A stretch of 64,000 bases of DNA from Arthrobacter_M sp030063245 (GTDB lineage: Bacteria; Actinomycetota; Actinomycetes; Actinomycetales; Micrococcaceae), in NCBI RefSeq assembly GCF_051131705.1, contig NZ_CP180316.1, forward strand, positions 4,278,001 through 4,342,000, given 5' to 3'. Each line of letters opens with the position of its first letter. The first letter of the stretch is position 1. A model generated the notes under the pieces. That model was not told the origin of the DNA and did not search any database. It worked only from the letters and a program-made list of their open reading frames with translations. This document shows, piece after piece, positions 8,946-17,422 of this stretch. The position numbers were made by a program, and so were the translations under genes.

Positions 8946-9076
8946 GTCATGTCCTCCTGTTGTTTCCGGCGCTGCCGGTGCTTTGCCCGTTCTGCAGGGC
9001 GGCACGCGCAAATGTTGTCCCGCGGCAGAGCCCACCCGCAAGTTCTACGCGGAGTAGAAGGCCCGGTATCTCTAGT

Positions 9077-9670
9077 TTACGGCCTGGCCGGCTTCCCCGC
9101 GTCGAAGCGGATGGTCAGGCCGGCCAGCAGCAGCAGGGCTCCGGTGACGATCGAGCCGCCGCCGGCCACGCCAAGGAGAGCGTGCGGCCCCAGCTCCGTG
9201 AAAAAGGGAAGCACCACAGCCGTACCGATGCCCACAATGCCTGCCGTGAGCCAGTCCCGCGCCAACAGGTGTCTCCCGCGGTATTTGATGCCCAGGTAGA
9301 GCTCACCGAGCCCGAGCACGAACAGCCCCGCCGCCCCGATCCAGGCCACAAAAGAGTTCGAAGCATGGAAAAACAGGATGAAACCGCAGGCTGCAAGGAC
9401 GCCGGCAGGCAGCGCCAAGGCAATGAAGTTCTTGTTCGTTTTGGCCAGGCGTAGGTGCTGCAGCAGCCAGCTCAGGGAGGCGGCGGAGGCCAGGAAATAC
9501 ACCCCGATTGCCAGTCCCATCCCGGCGGTGTTCGGCGCGGCCCAAAAAACCGTCACCGCGCCGAAAACCAGACCCACAAGGGCGCGCAACAGCACCGGTT
9601 TCCACAGCGACGCCGGCTGCGCCGGGCTGCCGGCCTCGGGCAGGAGAACGGGTACGGGAGGTTCAGTCAC
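9077..9670 (-). CDS. Multi-TM membrane protein (HdeD/DUF308-like)
   Basis: 197 residues with six hydrophobic segments after a Pro-rich cytoplasmic N-terminus (residues 1-22). The pattern of short helices with Gly-rich turns (for example GAAGLFVLGLGELYLGIKY) resembles acid-resistance HdeD/DUF308 membrane proteins, but no diagnostic residue is visible. Its function is unknown. It stands between an unknown two-TM gene and the MATE gene on the same strand. Confidence 0.6.
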   Translation of the reverse strand: MTEPPVPVLLPEAGSPAQPASLWKPVLLRALVGLVFGAVTVFWAAPNTAGMGLAIGVYFLASAASLSWLLQHLRLAKTNKNFIALALPAGVLAACGFILFFHASNSFVAWIGAAGLFVLGLGELYLGIKYRGRHLLARDWLTAGIVGIGTAVVLPFFTELGPHALLGVAGGGSIVTGALLLLAGLTIRFDAGKPARP

Positions 9671-9749
9671 CGTGCCAGTTTAGTCGCCCTAGCTAGGTTC
9701 CCGCGCGGTTCCTGATTCCCGTCGACTCCAGTATGCAAATGTGCAATCC

Positions 9750-11072
9750 CTAGTGTGCCCCGGCTCGCATCCAGCGAGTGCTCCGCGCCCGTAGCCCGAG
9801 GGTCAACGCACGCGCGGCCATATAGCCCAGTGCGAAGGCCGCCCACAGCCAGCCCAGCCCGCCCGGCCCGGTTCTTGCTGCAGCGGAGACCCAGAACAGC
9901 AGCGGCAGGTAAACCAACAGATTGGCCACGCCGGCCAGCGCCAGGTACCGGGCATCGCCGGCTCCTATCAGCACGCCGTCCAGCACAAAGACAAGTCCGG
10001 CGAGCGGTTGGCCGATGGCGAGCACCAACAGGGCCGACGCGAGCGCTGCATGCACCCCCTGGTCCGGGGTGAACAGCCACCCGGCCCAGGGCCCGGCCAC
10101 CAGCAGCAGCAGTCCGGTTCCAGCCCCAAAGACCAGTCCCCAGCGGACCATGGTGCCGGTCAACTCCTTGACTCGGAGCACGTTCTCCGCGCCGAGCTCC
10201 TTGCCGACCAACGCCTGTGCCGCGATCGCAAGCGCGTCCAACGCGAACGCCAAAAAGGTGAAGATCGTCATGGCCAACTGGTGGGCTGCCAAATTCACGG
10301 CCCCCTGCGCCGTGGCCACCAGCACGGTGGCCAGGATGGCAATCCGCAGGCTAAGCGTACGCAGCATCAGCCAGCTTCCCACCCGCGATACAGCACGAAT
10401 TCCAGCCCAATCAGGAGCCAACTGTACCCCGTGTTGCCGTGCAGCCCGGGCCACGATAACCAGATAGACCCCCGCCATACCCCACTGCGCGATGCTGGTC
10501 CCAAGCGCCGAGCCAGCCACCGAGAGGCCCAGCCCGAACACCAGCAGCAAGTTCAGTGCGATGTTGACCATAAAGCCCACACCCGCCACCAGCAGCGGCG
10601 TCCGGGTATCCTGCAGACCCCGCAGCACGCCCGTTGCGGCCAGCACCAGCAGCATTGCGGGCAGCCCCGGCATCGAAAACCGAAGATACTCGACGCCGAA
10701 TTCCAGAACAGGGCCGCTGGCTCCCAGCAAACCCAGGGCGGGCGCGGCGAGCGCGTACCCGGTTATCGCGAGCCCGAAGCCCAGCAGTACCGCCAGCCAG
10801 AGCCCGTCCCGCCCAACGGCGAGCGCGTCAGCCAGCCGTCCGGCCCCCAGCAATCGGGCGACGGCCGGCGTCGTCGAATACGCCAGGAACACCAACAGCC
10901 CGACGGCCGTCTGCAACACCGTCGCCGCGAGTCCGACGCCAGCCAGCTGGTCCACGCCAAGGTGCCCGACAATCGCCGAATCGGCGAGCAAGAAAAGTGG
11001 TTCCGCAATCAGCGCGCCGAAGGCGGGGACCGCCAGATGCAGGATCTGTCGGCTGATAGTAGTTGTGGGCAC
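9750..11072 (-). CDS. MATE-family efflux transporter (DinF-like)
   Basis: 440 residues with about twelve membrane helices in two six-helix bundles. LHLAVPAFGALIAEPLFLLADSAIVG at the N-terminus is characteristic of DinF-type MATE exporters, where the acidic residue in helix 1 (AEP) and the following DSA take part in cation coupling. Exports cationic or organic compounds with Na+ or H+ exchange; substrate unknown. The start is a GTG at 11072. No regulator is adjacent; the region upstream is occupied by pseudogene remnants. Confidence 0.87.
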   Translation of the reverse strand: MPTTTISRQILHLAVPAFGALIAEPLFLLADSAIVGHLGVDQLAGVGLAATVLQTAVGLLVFLAYSTTPAVARLLGAGRLADALAVGRDGLWLAVLLGFGLAITGYALAAPALGLLGASGPVLEFGVEYLRFSMPGLPAMLLVLAATGVLRGLQDTRTPLLVAGVGFMVNIALNLLLVFGLGLSVAGSALGTSIAQWGMAGVYLVIVARAARQHGVQLAPDWAGIRAVSRVGSWLMLRTLSLRIAILATVLVATAQGAVNLAAHQLAMTIFTFLAFALDALAIAAQALVGKELGAENVLRVKELTGTMVRWGLVFGAGTGLLLLVAGPWAGWLFTPDQGVHAALASALLVLAIGQPLAGLVFVLDGVLIGAGDARYLALAGVANLLVYLPLLFWVSAAARTGPGGLGWLWAAFALGYMAARALTLGLRARSTRWMRAGAH

Positions 11073-11089
11073 CGGACAATGCTAGCCGT

Positions 11090-11445
11090 CAGCGACCGAC
11101 CCCCTGGCCGTCAGAGCGACCATGGACGCCCGGAGTTCCCGCAGCACGAGTTGTACGTTGATGCGGTGCCTGATATCGATCTCCGTACCGGCGAGAGTGG
11201 AAATCAGCTATGGCGCCCTCCAGGGAATAGCCGTGATGCACCAAAACCCAGCGCTCCGTGGCTAAATCCGCCGGTCAGCCTTTCCTTGCCCGCCAGCGGA
11301 TGGCTACGGCTCATGGCCACATCCAACGGTTCAAAGACCAGCGGCTCCACGTTCAAAGTGCGCGGACACGCGGGACTGTTGGGCAGCCGGTGAGCCAGCA
11401 CCAGATCATAATCGGCCGTCAGCAGCGGAAAGTCCTGACCGGGCA
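11090..11445 (-). pseudogene. Decayed LysR-type regulator, substrate-binding half
   Basis: Translation of the minus strand gives scraps of a LysR effector domain in successive frames: DYDLVLAHRLPNSP and EPLDVAMSRSHPLAG in one frame, DLATERWVLVHHGYSLEGAI in the next, and DIRHRINVQLVLRELRA in a third. These match, in order, the effector-binding domain of LysR regulators. At least two frameshifts have occurred and no helix-turn-helix is found. The neighbouring plus-strand DMT remnant suggests a former divergent regulator/exporter pair. Confidence 0.6.
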
Positions 11446-11539
11446 CTCCTCCGTTCCGGCCCTGCTGGCCCTCCGATTCGTCGTCGCTGTTCTCTGACAA
11501 TACTGCCCATTTGGTACTGGCACGGCCGCCGATCCCCGG

Positions 11540-11850
11540 CCGAGCCGAACGGTTGACTGGCCTCATCCTGGGCCTCACGCAGGCGGCCGTTCTACTGCTG
11601 GAGACTTCCGGTGTCTCCCTGACGCTTGCCACCAACGCCGGGCTGATTATCTCGCTGACTGTCATCTTCACTCCCATGCTCGAATCCGTCGCAGCCCGAC
11701 GCTGGCTTCCGCCGGCGTATTTCGTCGCCGCGGTCGTCTCCGTCGTCGTCGGAATGGCCATTGGCGGCGAAAGCCTGGGCCCTCCCGCCGTGGCCGGCGC
11801 CGTCCTGATCATCGCCGCCAGCTACGCCGGCCAGCGAATCGAGACAAAAT
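11540..11850 (+). pseudogene. Remnant of an EamA/DMT transporter
   Basis: An open frame containing NAGLIISLTVIFTPMLE, a hallmark of EamA domains. About 40 residues later GPPAVAGAVLIIAASYAGQR resembles the extreme C-terminal end of the same family. The roughly 180 residues that should lie between are missing, so this looks like an internal deletion. The frame then runs into sequence antisense to dnaB. Not a functional transporter. Confidence 0.6.
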
Positions 11851-11873
11851 TCAGGACAGGTCTGCCAGCGAAG

Positions 11874-13259
11874 CTAGAAGGAGCCGGTGCCGGCGGAGTC
11901 AACGGCCATGTTGGAGAATCGGGAATAGTGGCCCTGGAATCCGACGACAATGGTCTTGGTGGGACCGTTACGGTGTTTGGCCACGATGACGTCAGCCTCC
12001 CCGGCCCGCGGTGATTCCTTGTCATAGATATCCTCGCGATGCAGCAAGATCACCATGTCCGCATCCTGCTCGATCGAGCCCGACTCGCGAAGATCGGAGA
12101 TCATGGGCTTCTTGTCCGTACGTTGCTCCGAACCACGGTTCAGCTGCGAGAGTGCAATGACAGGGACCTGCAGTTCCTTGGCGAGAAGCTTCAGCGCGCG
12201 GGAGAACTCGGAGACCTCTTGCTGGCGCGATTCGACCTTTTTGCCGGAAGACATCAGCTGCAGGTAGTCCAGAATGACCAGCTTCAACCCGTGCTGCTGC
12301 TTAAGCCGACGACATTTCGCCCGGATCTCCATCAAGGACATGTTCGGGCTGTCATCGATGAAAAGCGGTGCATCATTCATCCGACCCATCGTGGTGGCAA
12401 TCTTGGACCACTGATCGTCCTTGATGGTTCCTTTGCGCAGATCCTGCAGGCTGATGGTGGCTTCGGCTGAGAGCAGGCGCATGGCGAGCTCGTTGCGGCC
12501 CATTTCCAGCGAGAAGACCACCGTCGGCAGGTTGTGCTTTATCGCCGCGGAACGGGCCCAGTCCAAAGCGAATGTAGATTTGCCCACGGCCGGCCTGGCC
12601 GCGATAACTATCATCTGCCCGGCGTGCAGCCCGTTGGTGAGTTCGTCGAGTTCGTAGAATCCGGTAGGCACGCCGGTCATGCCTTCACCACGGTGCCCGG
12701 AGGCTTCAATCTCGTCGACGGTTGATTCCATCACGTCCTTTAGGGCGACGTAGTCTTCCGCGGAGCGGCGCTCGGCGACGGCGTACACCTCAGCCTGGGC
12801 GGCGTTGACGATGTCTTCAACCTCGCCGTCGTTCGCGTACCCGAGCTGCACGATCTTGGTGCCGGCGTTTACGAGCCGCCGCAGGACCGCGCGTTCACCG
12901 ACGATTTCGGCGTAAAAGCCGGCGTTGGCCGCGGTGGGAACGGATTGGATCAGCTGGTGCAGATAGGCCGGACCGCCGATTTTGGAAATTTCCCCGCGCT
13001 TGGTCAGCTCATCCGCCACGGTGACCGCGTCCGCAGGTTCACCACGCCCGTACAGATCGAGGATTGCCTCATAGATACTCTCGTGCGAAGGGCGGTAGAA
13101 GTCGTTACCGCGCAGCACCTCGACCACGTCGGCGATGGCATCCTTGGAGAGCATCATGCCGCCGAGCACGCTCTGCTCCGCAACGAGATCCTGGGGCGGG
13201 GTGCGGGCAAAATCCGGTTCGCGGAGGGTCCCGACCGAGTCCACATTCGTCGTTGACAT
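11874..13259 (-). CDS. dnaB: Replicative DNA helicase DnaB
   Basis: 461 residues, a normal length without intein. The N-terminal DnaB domain (residues 18-120, starting PPQDLVAEQSVLGGM) binds primase. The RecA-like C-terminal domain (about 185-455) has Walker A ARPAVGKST, Walker B LVILDYLQL, and motif DLRESGSIEQDADMV. The hexamer unwinds DNA at the replication fork. The start is ATG 13259 after a GGGG-type ribosome binding site. It lies downstream of the ribosomal/ssb operon on the same strand, as in other actinobacteria, but separated by other genes here. The long upstream gap contains a DnaA-box-like cluster. Confidence 0.97.
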   Translation of the reverse strand: MSTTNVDSVGTLREPDFARTPPQDLVAEQSVLGGMMLSKDAIADVVEVLRGNDFYRPSHESIYEAILDLYGRGEPADAVTVADELTKRGEISKIGGPAYLHQLIQSVPTAANAGFYAEIVGERAVLRRLVNAGTKIVQLGYANDGEVEDIVNAAQAEVYAVAERRSAEDYVALKDVMESTVDEIEASGHRGEGMTGVPTGFYELDELTNGLHAGQMIVIAARPAVGKSTFALDWARSAAIKHNLPTVVFSLEMGRNELAMRLLSAEATISLQDLRKGTIKDDQWSKIATTMGRMNDAPLFIDDSPNMSLMEIRAKCRRLKQQHGLKLVILDYLQLMSSGKKVESRQQEVSEFSRALKLLAKELQVPVIALSQLNRGSEQRTDKKPMISDLRESGSIEQDADMVILLHREDIYDKESPRAGEADVIVAKHRNGPTKTIVVGFQGHYSRFSNMAVDSAGTGSF

Positions 13260-13426
13260 CGGTAATGCCCCTTTCGTGCCGCGCAGGTCTGCCGACCGTG
13301 AACCGACAAGATGCCGGACTGTTCCGCGGATACCTCATTCCTAACAGCCGGCACCGACAAAGTGCGTTGCTGGGAAGGGATCCTCAGTCACGGTAGACCC
13401 TCAGCGCAGGACAGCCAACCCGAGCC

Positions 13427-13585
13427 TGTGGATAACTTGTGAATAGTGCGGGCGTGTCTTGTGCACAGGCTGGGGAGAACGCTGTGGATATCATTAATTA
13501 TTCCGCTCTCATACGGCTCTGACCTGCGAAAACGTTCCCCACAACCTGTGGAGGAAAAGAAGTTTTCCTCCAACCTTCATCCACA
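13427..13585. promoter_or_regulatory. Cluster of DnaA-box-like sites upstream of dnaB
   Basis: Within the gene-free stretch 13260-13836 there is one perfect box (TGTGGATAA, 13427-13435, the complement of TTATCCACA). Related sites are TTGTGCACA (13459-13467), TGTGGATAT (13483-13491), TGTGGAGGA (13547-13555) and TCATCCACA (13577-13585). An A+T-rich segment, ATATCATTAATTATT, lies in the middle. Box density is well above chance for a high-G+C genome. A role in DnaA control of dnaB or in DnaA titration is inferred; dnaA is not adjacent, so it is probably not the main origin. The rest of the gap (13586-13836) shows no gene. Confidence 0.5.
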
Positions 13586-13836
13586 GCTTACGTGTTGACA
13601 AAGCGTCGCACTGCCGATAGCCGGCCGCGTGCAAATGGCGAAGTATGCACCCCTGGTATCGCCATTGGATCCCGTCGGGGGCGTCTGACCACGGCGTATT
13701 CCCGTACGGGCATACCCCCGGCCGATGAGCGTCTGACCGCCGGTCGCGAGCAGTCACATAATCCGTTGCGAGCATAGGATTGGCTGCGCCGCACCGGACC
13801 GTTCGCAGCTGGCCAAAGGTGGCATATGCTCGGGTT

Positions 13837-14340
13837 ATGGACTGGTTCATTGTGGTGCTCATCGCGGTCGTCGGAGTCATCGTGCTTGTCTGGGCAGCCA
13901 AGGCGGGCAGAACCGGGAAGAGCGGCCTCTCCGACGCCGACCGTTATCAGCAGGAGCTGGCGCGCAAGGCGCAGGCGCAGATCCAGGCGTCGGCGCGCTC
14001 GGCCGCACAGCGCCCGGCCCATCCGTCCCAGCGTACCGGTTACTCTCAGGCCAACGCTTACCGCACGTCGCCCGCTCAGGGACAGAACGAAACCCACGGC
14101 CAGAACGTCGCCCGGGGTCAGAATGAATCCCACGGGCAGAACCTTAGCGGCCGTAACGGGGGCCAGAATGGTGGTCGCTTTGCCGGCCAGGACCAGCCCA
14201 TGTCAATGGATCCGCAGCTGGTCTCACAGCTTCAGGCGCTCGTTCGCAACGGCAGCAAGATGCAGGCCATCGCGCTGCTGCGCTCCAAGACGGGTGTTGG
14301 CCTCATGGATGCGAAGACGTTCGTGGACCGGCTCGGGTAA
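13837..14340 (+). CDS. Membrane-anchored protein with ribosomal L7/L12 C-terminal-like domain
   Basis: 167 residues from ATG 13837. One N-terminal membrane helix (FIVVLIAVVGVIVLVWAA) is followed by a charged helix and a low-complexity, Gln/Asn-rich linker with repeated GQNETHGQN-like units (about residues 85-120). The last 45 residues (LVSQLQALVRNGSKMQAIAL ... GLMDAKTFVDRLG) match the helix-turn-helix pattern of the ribosomal protein L7/L12 C-terminal domain, which contacts translation factors. Such non-ribosomal L7/L12-CTD proteins are conserved in actinobacteria with unknown role. Not rplL itself: the position, anchor and linker differ. Confidence 0.75.
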   Translation: MDWFIVVLIAVVGVIVLVWAAKAGRTGKSGLSDADRYQQELARKAQAQIQASARSAAQRPAHPSQRTGYSQANAYRTSPAQGQNETHGQNVARGQNESHGQNLSGRNGGQNGGRFAGQDQPMSMDPQLVSQLQALVRNGSKMQAIALLRSKTGVGLMDAKTFVDRLG

Positions 14341-14392
14341 CAGCGGTGCGGGGTAACAGCGGGCGCTGAGCCTCCACCGCTGGGTCTCGCCG

Positions 14393-15236
14393 TTAGATCC
14401 CAACCGTCCCACTGATGCAGGTTCGGCAGCGTCCGCCCACCCAGATGTCCGTTCCGTCCGCCTCGATATAAATCCGTCCAGCCCGGCCCAACACGGTGCC
14501 CTGCGAGGCAACGTAGCGCGTCGGTGCCCGCCCGGAGCCGATCAGCCATTGTGCGGCTCCAGCGTTGAAGCTGCCGGTGACCGGGTCCTCTGTCACCGCG
14601 TCGTTGGCAATGAACGTACGCACTTCGAAGTAAGTCTCCGATCGTGCTGTGTGTGGCCCTATGATCCCAACCTTGAGTCCGTCGAGCGCAGCATAGTCAG
14701 GGCGGACGTCGAGGACCTGCTGCGCCGAGCCAAGCAGTACGCCGATCCACTCCGGTCCATTTATCAGCCACGAGACGTCCAGCAGCTCCGCAGCCGCCAG
14801 ACCAAGCCCCGCAGCAAGCGCACCCATCGTGGCTTCGTCCGGCGGTCCCGAGCGTGTCAGTGGCGGGGCCGCGAAGGCCAGCCGGTCGCCGTCGTGCTTC
14901 ACCCTCACCAGACCGGCGGCACATTCCTGGATGAGCATGTTCCCACTCTTAGCCACTCCACCGGCCGCCAACCAGGCGTGCGCGGAGCCGAGCGTCGGAT
15001 GTCCGGCAAAGGGAAACTCTTCAGTGGCTGTGAAGATCCTGATCCTATAGTCGGCAAGGGGGGTCGCCAGGCGGCAGCAGAAAGGTGGTTTCGGAAAGGT
15101 TGGTCCAGTTCGCGAACTGCTGCATCTGATCGCCGCTGAGCCCCTGGGCGTCCAGCACCACGGCGAGCGGATTTCCGCGGTACGGAGAGCCGGAAAAGAC
15201 GTCAACTTGGGCAAACGGTCGCAGGGTCACGGCCAC
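14393..15236 (-). pseudogene. PhzF-family epimerase/isomerase, frameshifted at a G6 run
   Basis: The N-terminal part (start ATG 15236, AVTLRPFAQVDVFSGSPYRG) reads in one frame to about 15060. The remainder (ADYRIRIFTATEEFPFAGHP onward, ending at 14393) is in another frame. Removing one base from the six-G run at 15058-15063 joins both into a normal PhzF protein of about 280 residues: RGNPLAVVLD, catalytic-Glu context NLSETTF, and FPFAGHPTLG. PhzF-like proteins isomerise or epimerise small metabolites; most lack a known substrate. Either a real inactivation or a homopolymer length error in the sequence. Confidence 0.8.
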
Positions 15237-15261
15237 AGGCTATCAGGCCTAGACTGAGCCC

Positions 15262-15558
15262 ATGGTGGACGGCATCAGGGGGACGGACGGCGGCACCGGA
15301 ACGGGTGACGACCGCGCCGAAGCGGACGACGACCGCGACGCTCGTCAGCGGGCGGCGCTGCGGGCCGCGCTGGCCGAGAATCAGCGGGAGCAGGCGGAGG
15401 GGAAGCTGAGCACGCTGGAGCGGGTGCAAAAGCTTATGACCAGCGACGCGTTCACCAGCTATGCCACCTTTGGACGTGCCGGCACCGATCCGGAGAGTGC
15501 CGATCCTGAGGGCAGTGGTCCCACCGGGGACGGCAAAGGGCCCCTACCCGATGGGTAG
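15262..15558 (+). CDS. Small charged protein, unknown function
   Basis: 98 residues: an acidic, Asp/Gly-rich N-terminus (1-30), a predicted amphipathic helix (RQRAALRAALAENQREQAEG, about residues 29-48), the segment TLERVQKLMTSDAFTSYATF, and a Gly/Pro-rich tail. No domain is recognised. The codon use looks coding in this frame. The start context is weak (no clear ribosome binding site). Its end overlaps the strong hairpin that separates it from rplI. Confidence 0.55.
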   Translation: MVDGIRGTDGGTGTGDDRAEADDDRDARQRAALRAALAENQREQAEGKLSTLERVQKLMTSDAFTSYATFGRAGTDPESADPEGSGPTGDGKGPLPDG

Positions 15559-15564
15559 AGGCCC
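15538..15564. terminator. Strong hairpin between convergent genes
   Basis: GGGCCCCTACCC, loop GAT, GGGTAGAGGCCC: a 12-bp stem with one mismatch. It lies at the end of the small plus-strand gene and about 60 bp beyond the rplI stop, so it could end transcription from both directions. No long T tract follows. Confidence 0.6.
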
Positions 15565-15623
15565 TCGCCTTCAAACCTGCGGGATACCCAAACTCGCTTG
15601 GAGTCCCTTCAACTGTTGATCGA

Positions 15624-16073
15624 TTAGCTGGAAACAACGTCCAGGTTGATCACAGCGGCAACGTCCTCATGCAGACGGACATTGGCGGTGTAGGAGCCAA
15701 CACTCTTAATGTGCGCCGGCAATTCAACCTTGCGCTTGTCGATCGTGCCGAGCCCGGCAGCCTCGACTGCCTTGGCTACATCTTCGGCCTTAACGGTACC
15801 GAAGAGGCGGCCGGATTCCCCGGCCTTGACGACGAGCTTGACCGGCTTCGCGGACAAAGCAACGGCCTGGGCCTGGGCAGCTTCAACCGAAGCATGCGCA
15901 CGAGCGGCACGGCCAGCCTTGATCGACAGAACCTGCTTCTCGCCACCCTTGCTCCAGGTCAGGGCGAAGCCGCGGGGCAGAAGGTAGTTACGGGCGTAAC
16001 CGTTCTTCACCTCGACGATATCGCCGGCGGCACCGAGACCGGTGACTTCATGGGTCAGAATGAGCTTAGACAT
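15624..16073 (-). CDS. rplI: 50S ribosomal protein L9
   Basis: 149 residues, the normal length. The N-terminal RNA-binding domain begins MSKLILTHEVTGLGAAGDIV and contains the L9 signature VKNGYARNYLLPRGFA. The long connecting helix (about 40-75) and C-terminal domain are complete. Binds 23S rRNA at the base of the L1 stalk. Last gene of the rpsF-ssb-rpsR-rplI operon, 17 bases after rpsR. Confidence 0.97.
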   Translation of the reverse strand: MSKLILTHEVTGLGAAGDIVEVKNGYARNYLLPRGFALTWSKGGEKQVLSIKAGRAARAHASVEAAQAQAVALSAKPVKLVVKAGESGRLFGTVKAEDVAKAVEAAGLGTIDKRKVELPAHIKSVGSYTANVRLHEDVAAVINLDVVSS

Positions 16074-16090
16074 CTAGTTATCCCCTTCGC

Positions 16091-16330
16091 TTAGCCGCGG
16101 CCGGCGCCGGAGTAGGGCAGCAGCGCAACTTCGCGGGCATTCTTGATTGCCTGGGCGAGCTTGCGCTGTTCCTGAACGGTGACGCCCGTGACGCGGCGCG
16201 CACGGATCTTTCCCCGGTCGGAGATGAACTTGCGCAGCAATGCTACGTCCTTGTAGTCGATGACGGTGACGTCAGCGGCCTTCAAGGGATTGGACTTTGG
16301 TTTGGGCTTACGGAGTTCAGCCTTTGCCAT
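16091..16330 (-). CDS. rpsR: 30S ribosomal protein S18
   Basis: 79 residues from ATG 16330 (MAKAELRKPKPK), preceded by AGGAG. Core motif IDYKDVALLRKFISDRGKI and the RNA-binding RARRVTGVTVQEQRKL are intact. S18 forms a heterodimer with S6 on 16S rRNA. No CxxC zinc motif is seen near the N-terminus, so this is the zinc-free form. Third gene of the operon, between ssb and rplI. Confidence 0.97.
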   Translation of the reverse strand: MAKAELRKPKPKSNPLKAADVTVIDYKDVALLRKFISDRGKIRARRVTGVTVQEQRKLAQAIKNAREVALLPYSGAGRG

Positions 16331-16414
16331 CGTGGAGCTCCTTAGTATTCGTGGAGCCCGTGGATATGGATCCACGGGATGGTTTGCGACGGCAACTGCC
16401 GTCATGAATAGTGT

Positions 16415-16999
16415 TTAGAAGGGAGGTTCCGAGGAATCCGGACCCGCACCCCACCCTGCAGAACCACCGGAGGGCGCGCCCCACGGGTCGTCAGCCGGAG
16501 CGGACTGGCCCGATCCCTGGCTTCCGCCGCCACTCCAAGCCGGGTTTCCCCCACCGGAGTTGCCGCCGAAGTTACCGCCACCGCTGTTGCCGCCGAAGCC
16601 GCCGCCACTGTTGCCTCCGCCACCACCGCCGGAGCGCTGGGTGCGGTTGACCTTGGCATTGGCGTAGCGCAGCGAGGGGCCGATCTCGTCGACCTCAAGC
16701 TCCATCACGGTGCGTTTTTCGCCTTCTTTGGTCTCGTAGGTACGCGACTTCAGCCGGCCGGAGACGATCACGCGGGTGCCCTTGGTCAGGGACTCCGCAA
16801 CGTTCTCGGCAGCCTCACGCCAAACGGATGCGCGGAGGAACAGCGTTTCGCCGTCCTTCCACTCATTCGACTGACGGTCAAAGGTCCGCGGAGTGGATGC
16901 GATGGTGAAGTTCGCTACTGCCGAACCTGACGGCGTGAACCGCAGTTCCGGATCGCTGGTGAGATTCCCAACGACAGTAATAATGGTTTCGCCTGCCAT
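16415..16999 (-). CDS. ssb: Single-stranded DNA-binding protein
   Basis: 194 residues. The OB-fold (residues 1-110, MAGETIITVVGNLTSDPELR) is followed by a Gly/Asn/Ser-rich linker with GGGNFGGNSGG-type repeats. The acidic tip DSSEPPF recruits replication and repair proteins. The four-base-scale pattern and position between rpsF and rpsR are the conserved actinobacterial arrangement. Tetrameric ssDNA protection at forks. Confidence 0.97.
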   Translation of the reverse strand: MAGETIITVVGNLTSDPELRFTPSGSAVANFTIASTPRTFDRQSNEWKDGETLFLRASVWREAAENVAESLTKGTRVIVSGRLKSRTYETKEGEKRTVMELEVDEIGPSLRYANAKVNRTQRSGGGGGGNSGGGFGGNSGGGNFGGNSGGGNPAWSGGGSQGSGQSAPADDPWGAPSGGSAGWGAGPDSSEPPF

Positions 17000-17061
17000 C
17001 TGCTCCTGCTTCCTGCTGGTGTGTTCCTACGGATGAAAACGCTGAAAAGCTGAAACCGGAA

Positions 17062-17367
17062 TTACTCGGCAACGACCTTCTGGTCCTCGGGACGGATAAT
17101 CTTGGTGCGCAGGATGGTCTCGTTGAGACCCAGCTGGCGGTCAAGTTCCTGGGTGGTAGCCGGAGCTGCGGTGAAGTTCACCACTGCGTAGATACCTTCG
17201 GTCTTCTTCTTGATCTCGTAAGCCAGTCGACGACGGCCCCAGATGTCTACCTTTTCGATGGTTCCACCATCGGTGGTAATGACACTCAGGAACTTCTGAA
17301 GCGACGGCTCAACGGTACGCTCTTCGACCTCGGGGTCGATGATTACCATCAGTTCGTAAGGACGCAT
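17062..17367 (-). CDS. rpsF: 30S ribosomal protein S6
   Basis: 101 residues from ATG 17367 (MRPYELMVIIDPEVEERTV). AGGAGGT lies 11 bases upstream; a GTG at 17379 would overlap that site and is unlikely. Contains DIWGRRRLAYEIKKKTEGIY, the conserved S6 core. First gene of the ribosomal/ssb operon. Its leader can form a structure that hides the ribosome binding site (see separate entry), in line with the known S6:S18 feedback control in other bacteria. Confidence 0.97.
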   Translation of the reverse strand: MRPYELMVIIDPEVEERTVEPSLQKFLSVITTDGGTIEKVDIWGRRRLAYEIKKKTEGIYAVVNFTAAPATTQELDRQLGLNETILRTKIIRPEDQKVVAE

Positions 17368-17377
17368 ATGTGAACCC

Positions 17378-17422
17378 ACCTCCTTTGGGCTAAACGGCTA
17401 CGGTCTTTCCGTAACAGGAGGT
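17378..17422 (-). promoter_or_regulatory. Possible rpsF leader structure masking the ribosome binding site
   Basis: In the transcript, ACCTCCT (17422-17416) is complementary to the rpsF ribosome binding site AGGAGGT (17384-17378), seven perfect pairs. Between them sits an inner hairpin TACGG-AAAGA-CCGTA (17413-17399). Such a two-stem leader could switch initiation. S6:S18-binding leaders are known in many bacteria, but I cannot confirm their consensus here. Confidence 0.4.

Noticed and set aside
10008..11393. 461-codon plus-strand open frame
   Set aside because: Antisense to the MATE transporter; low-complexity His/Gln/Arg product without domains.
13260..13836. Chromosomal oriC
   Set aside because: DnaA-like boxes are present, but dnaA, dnaN and rpmH are absent and parS lies 50 kb to the right, so the main origin is expected beyond the right end.
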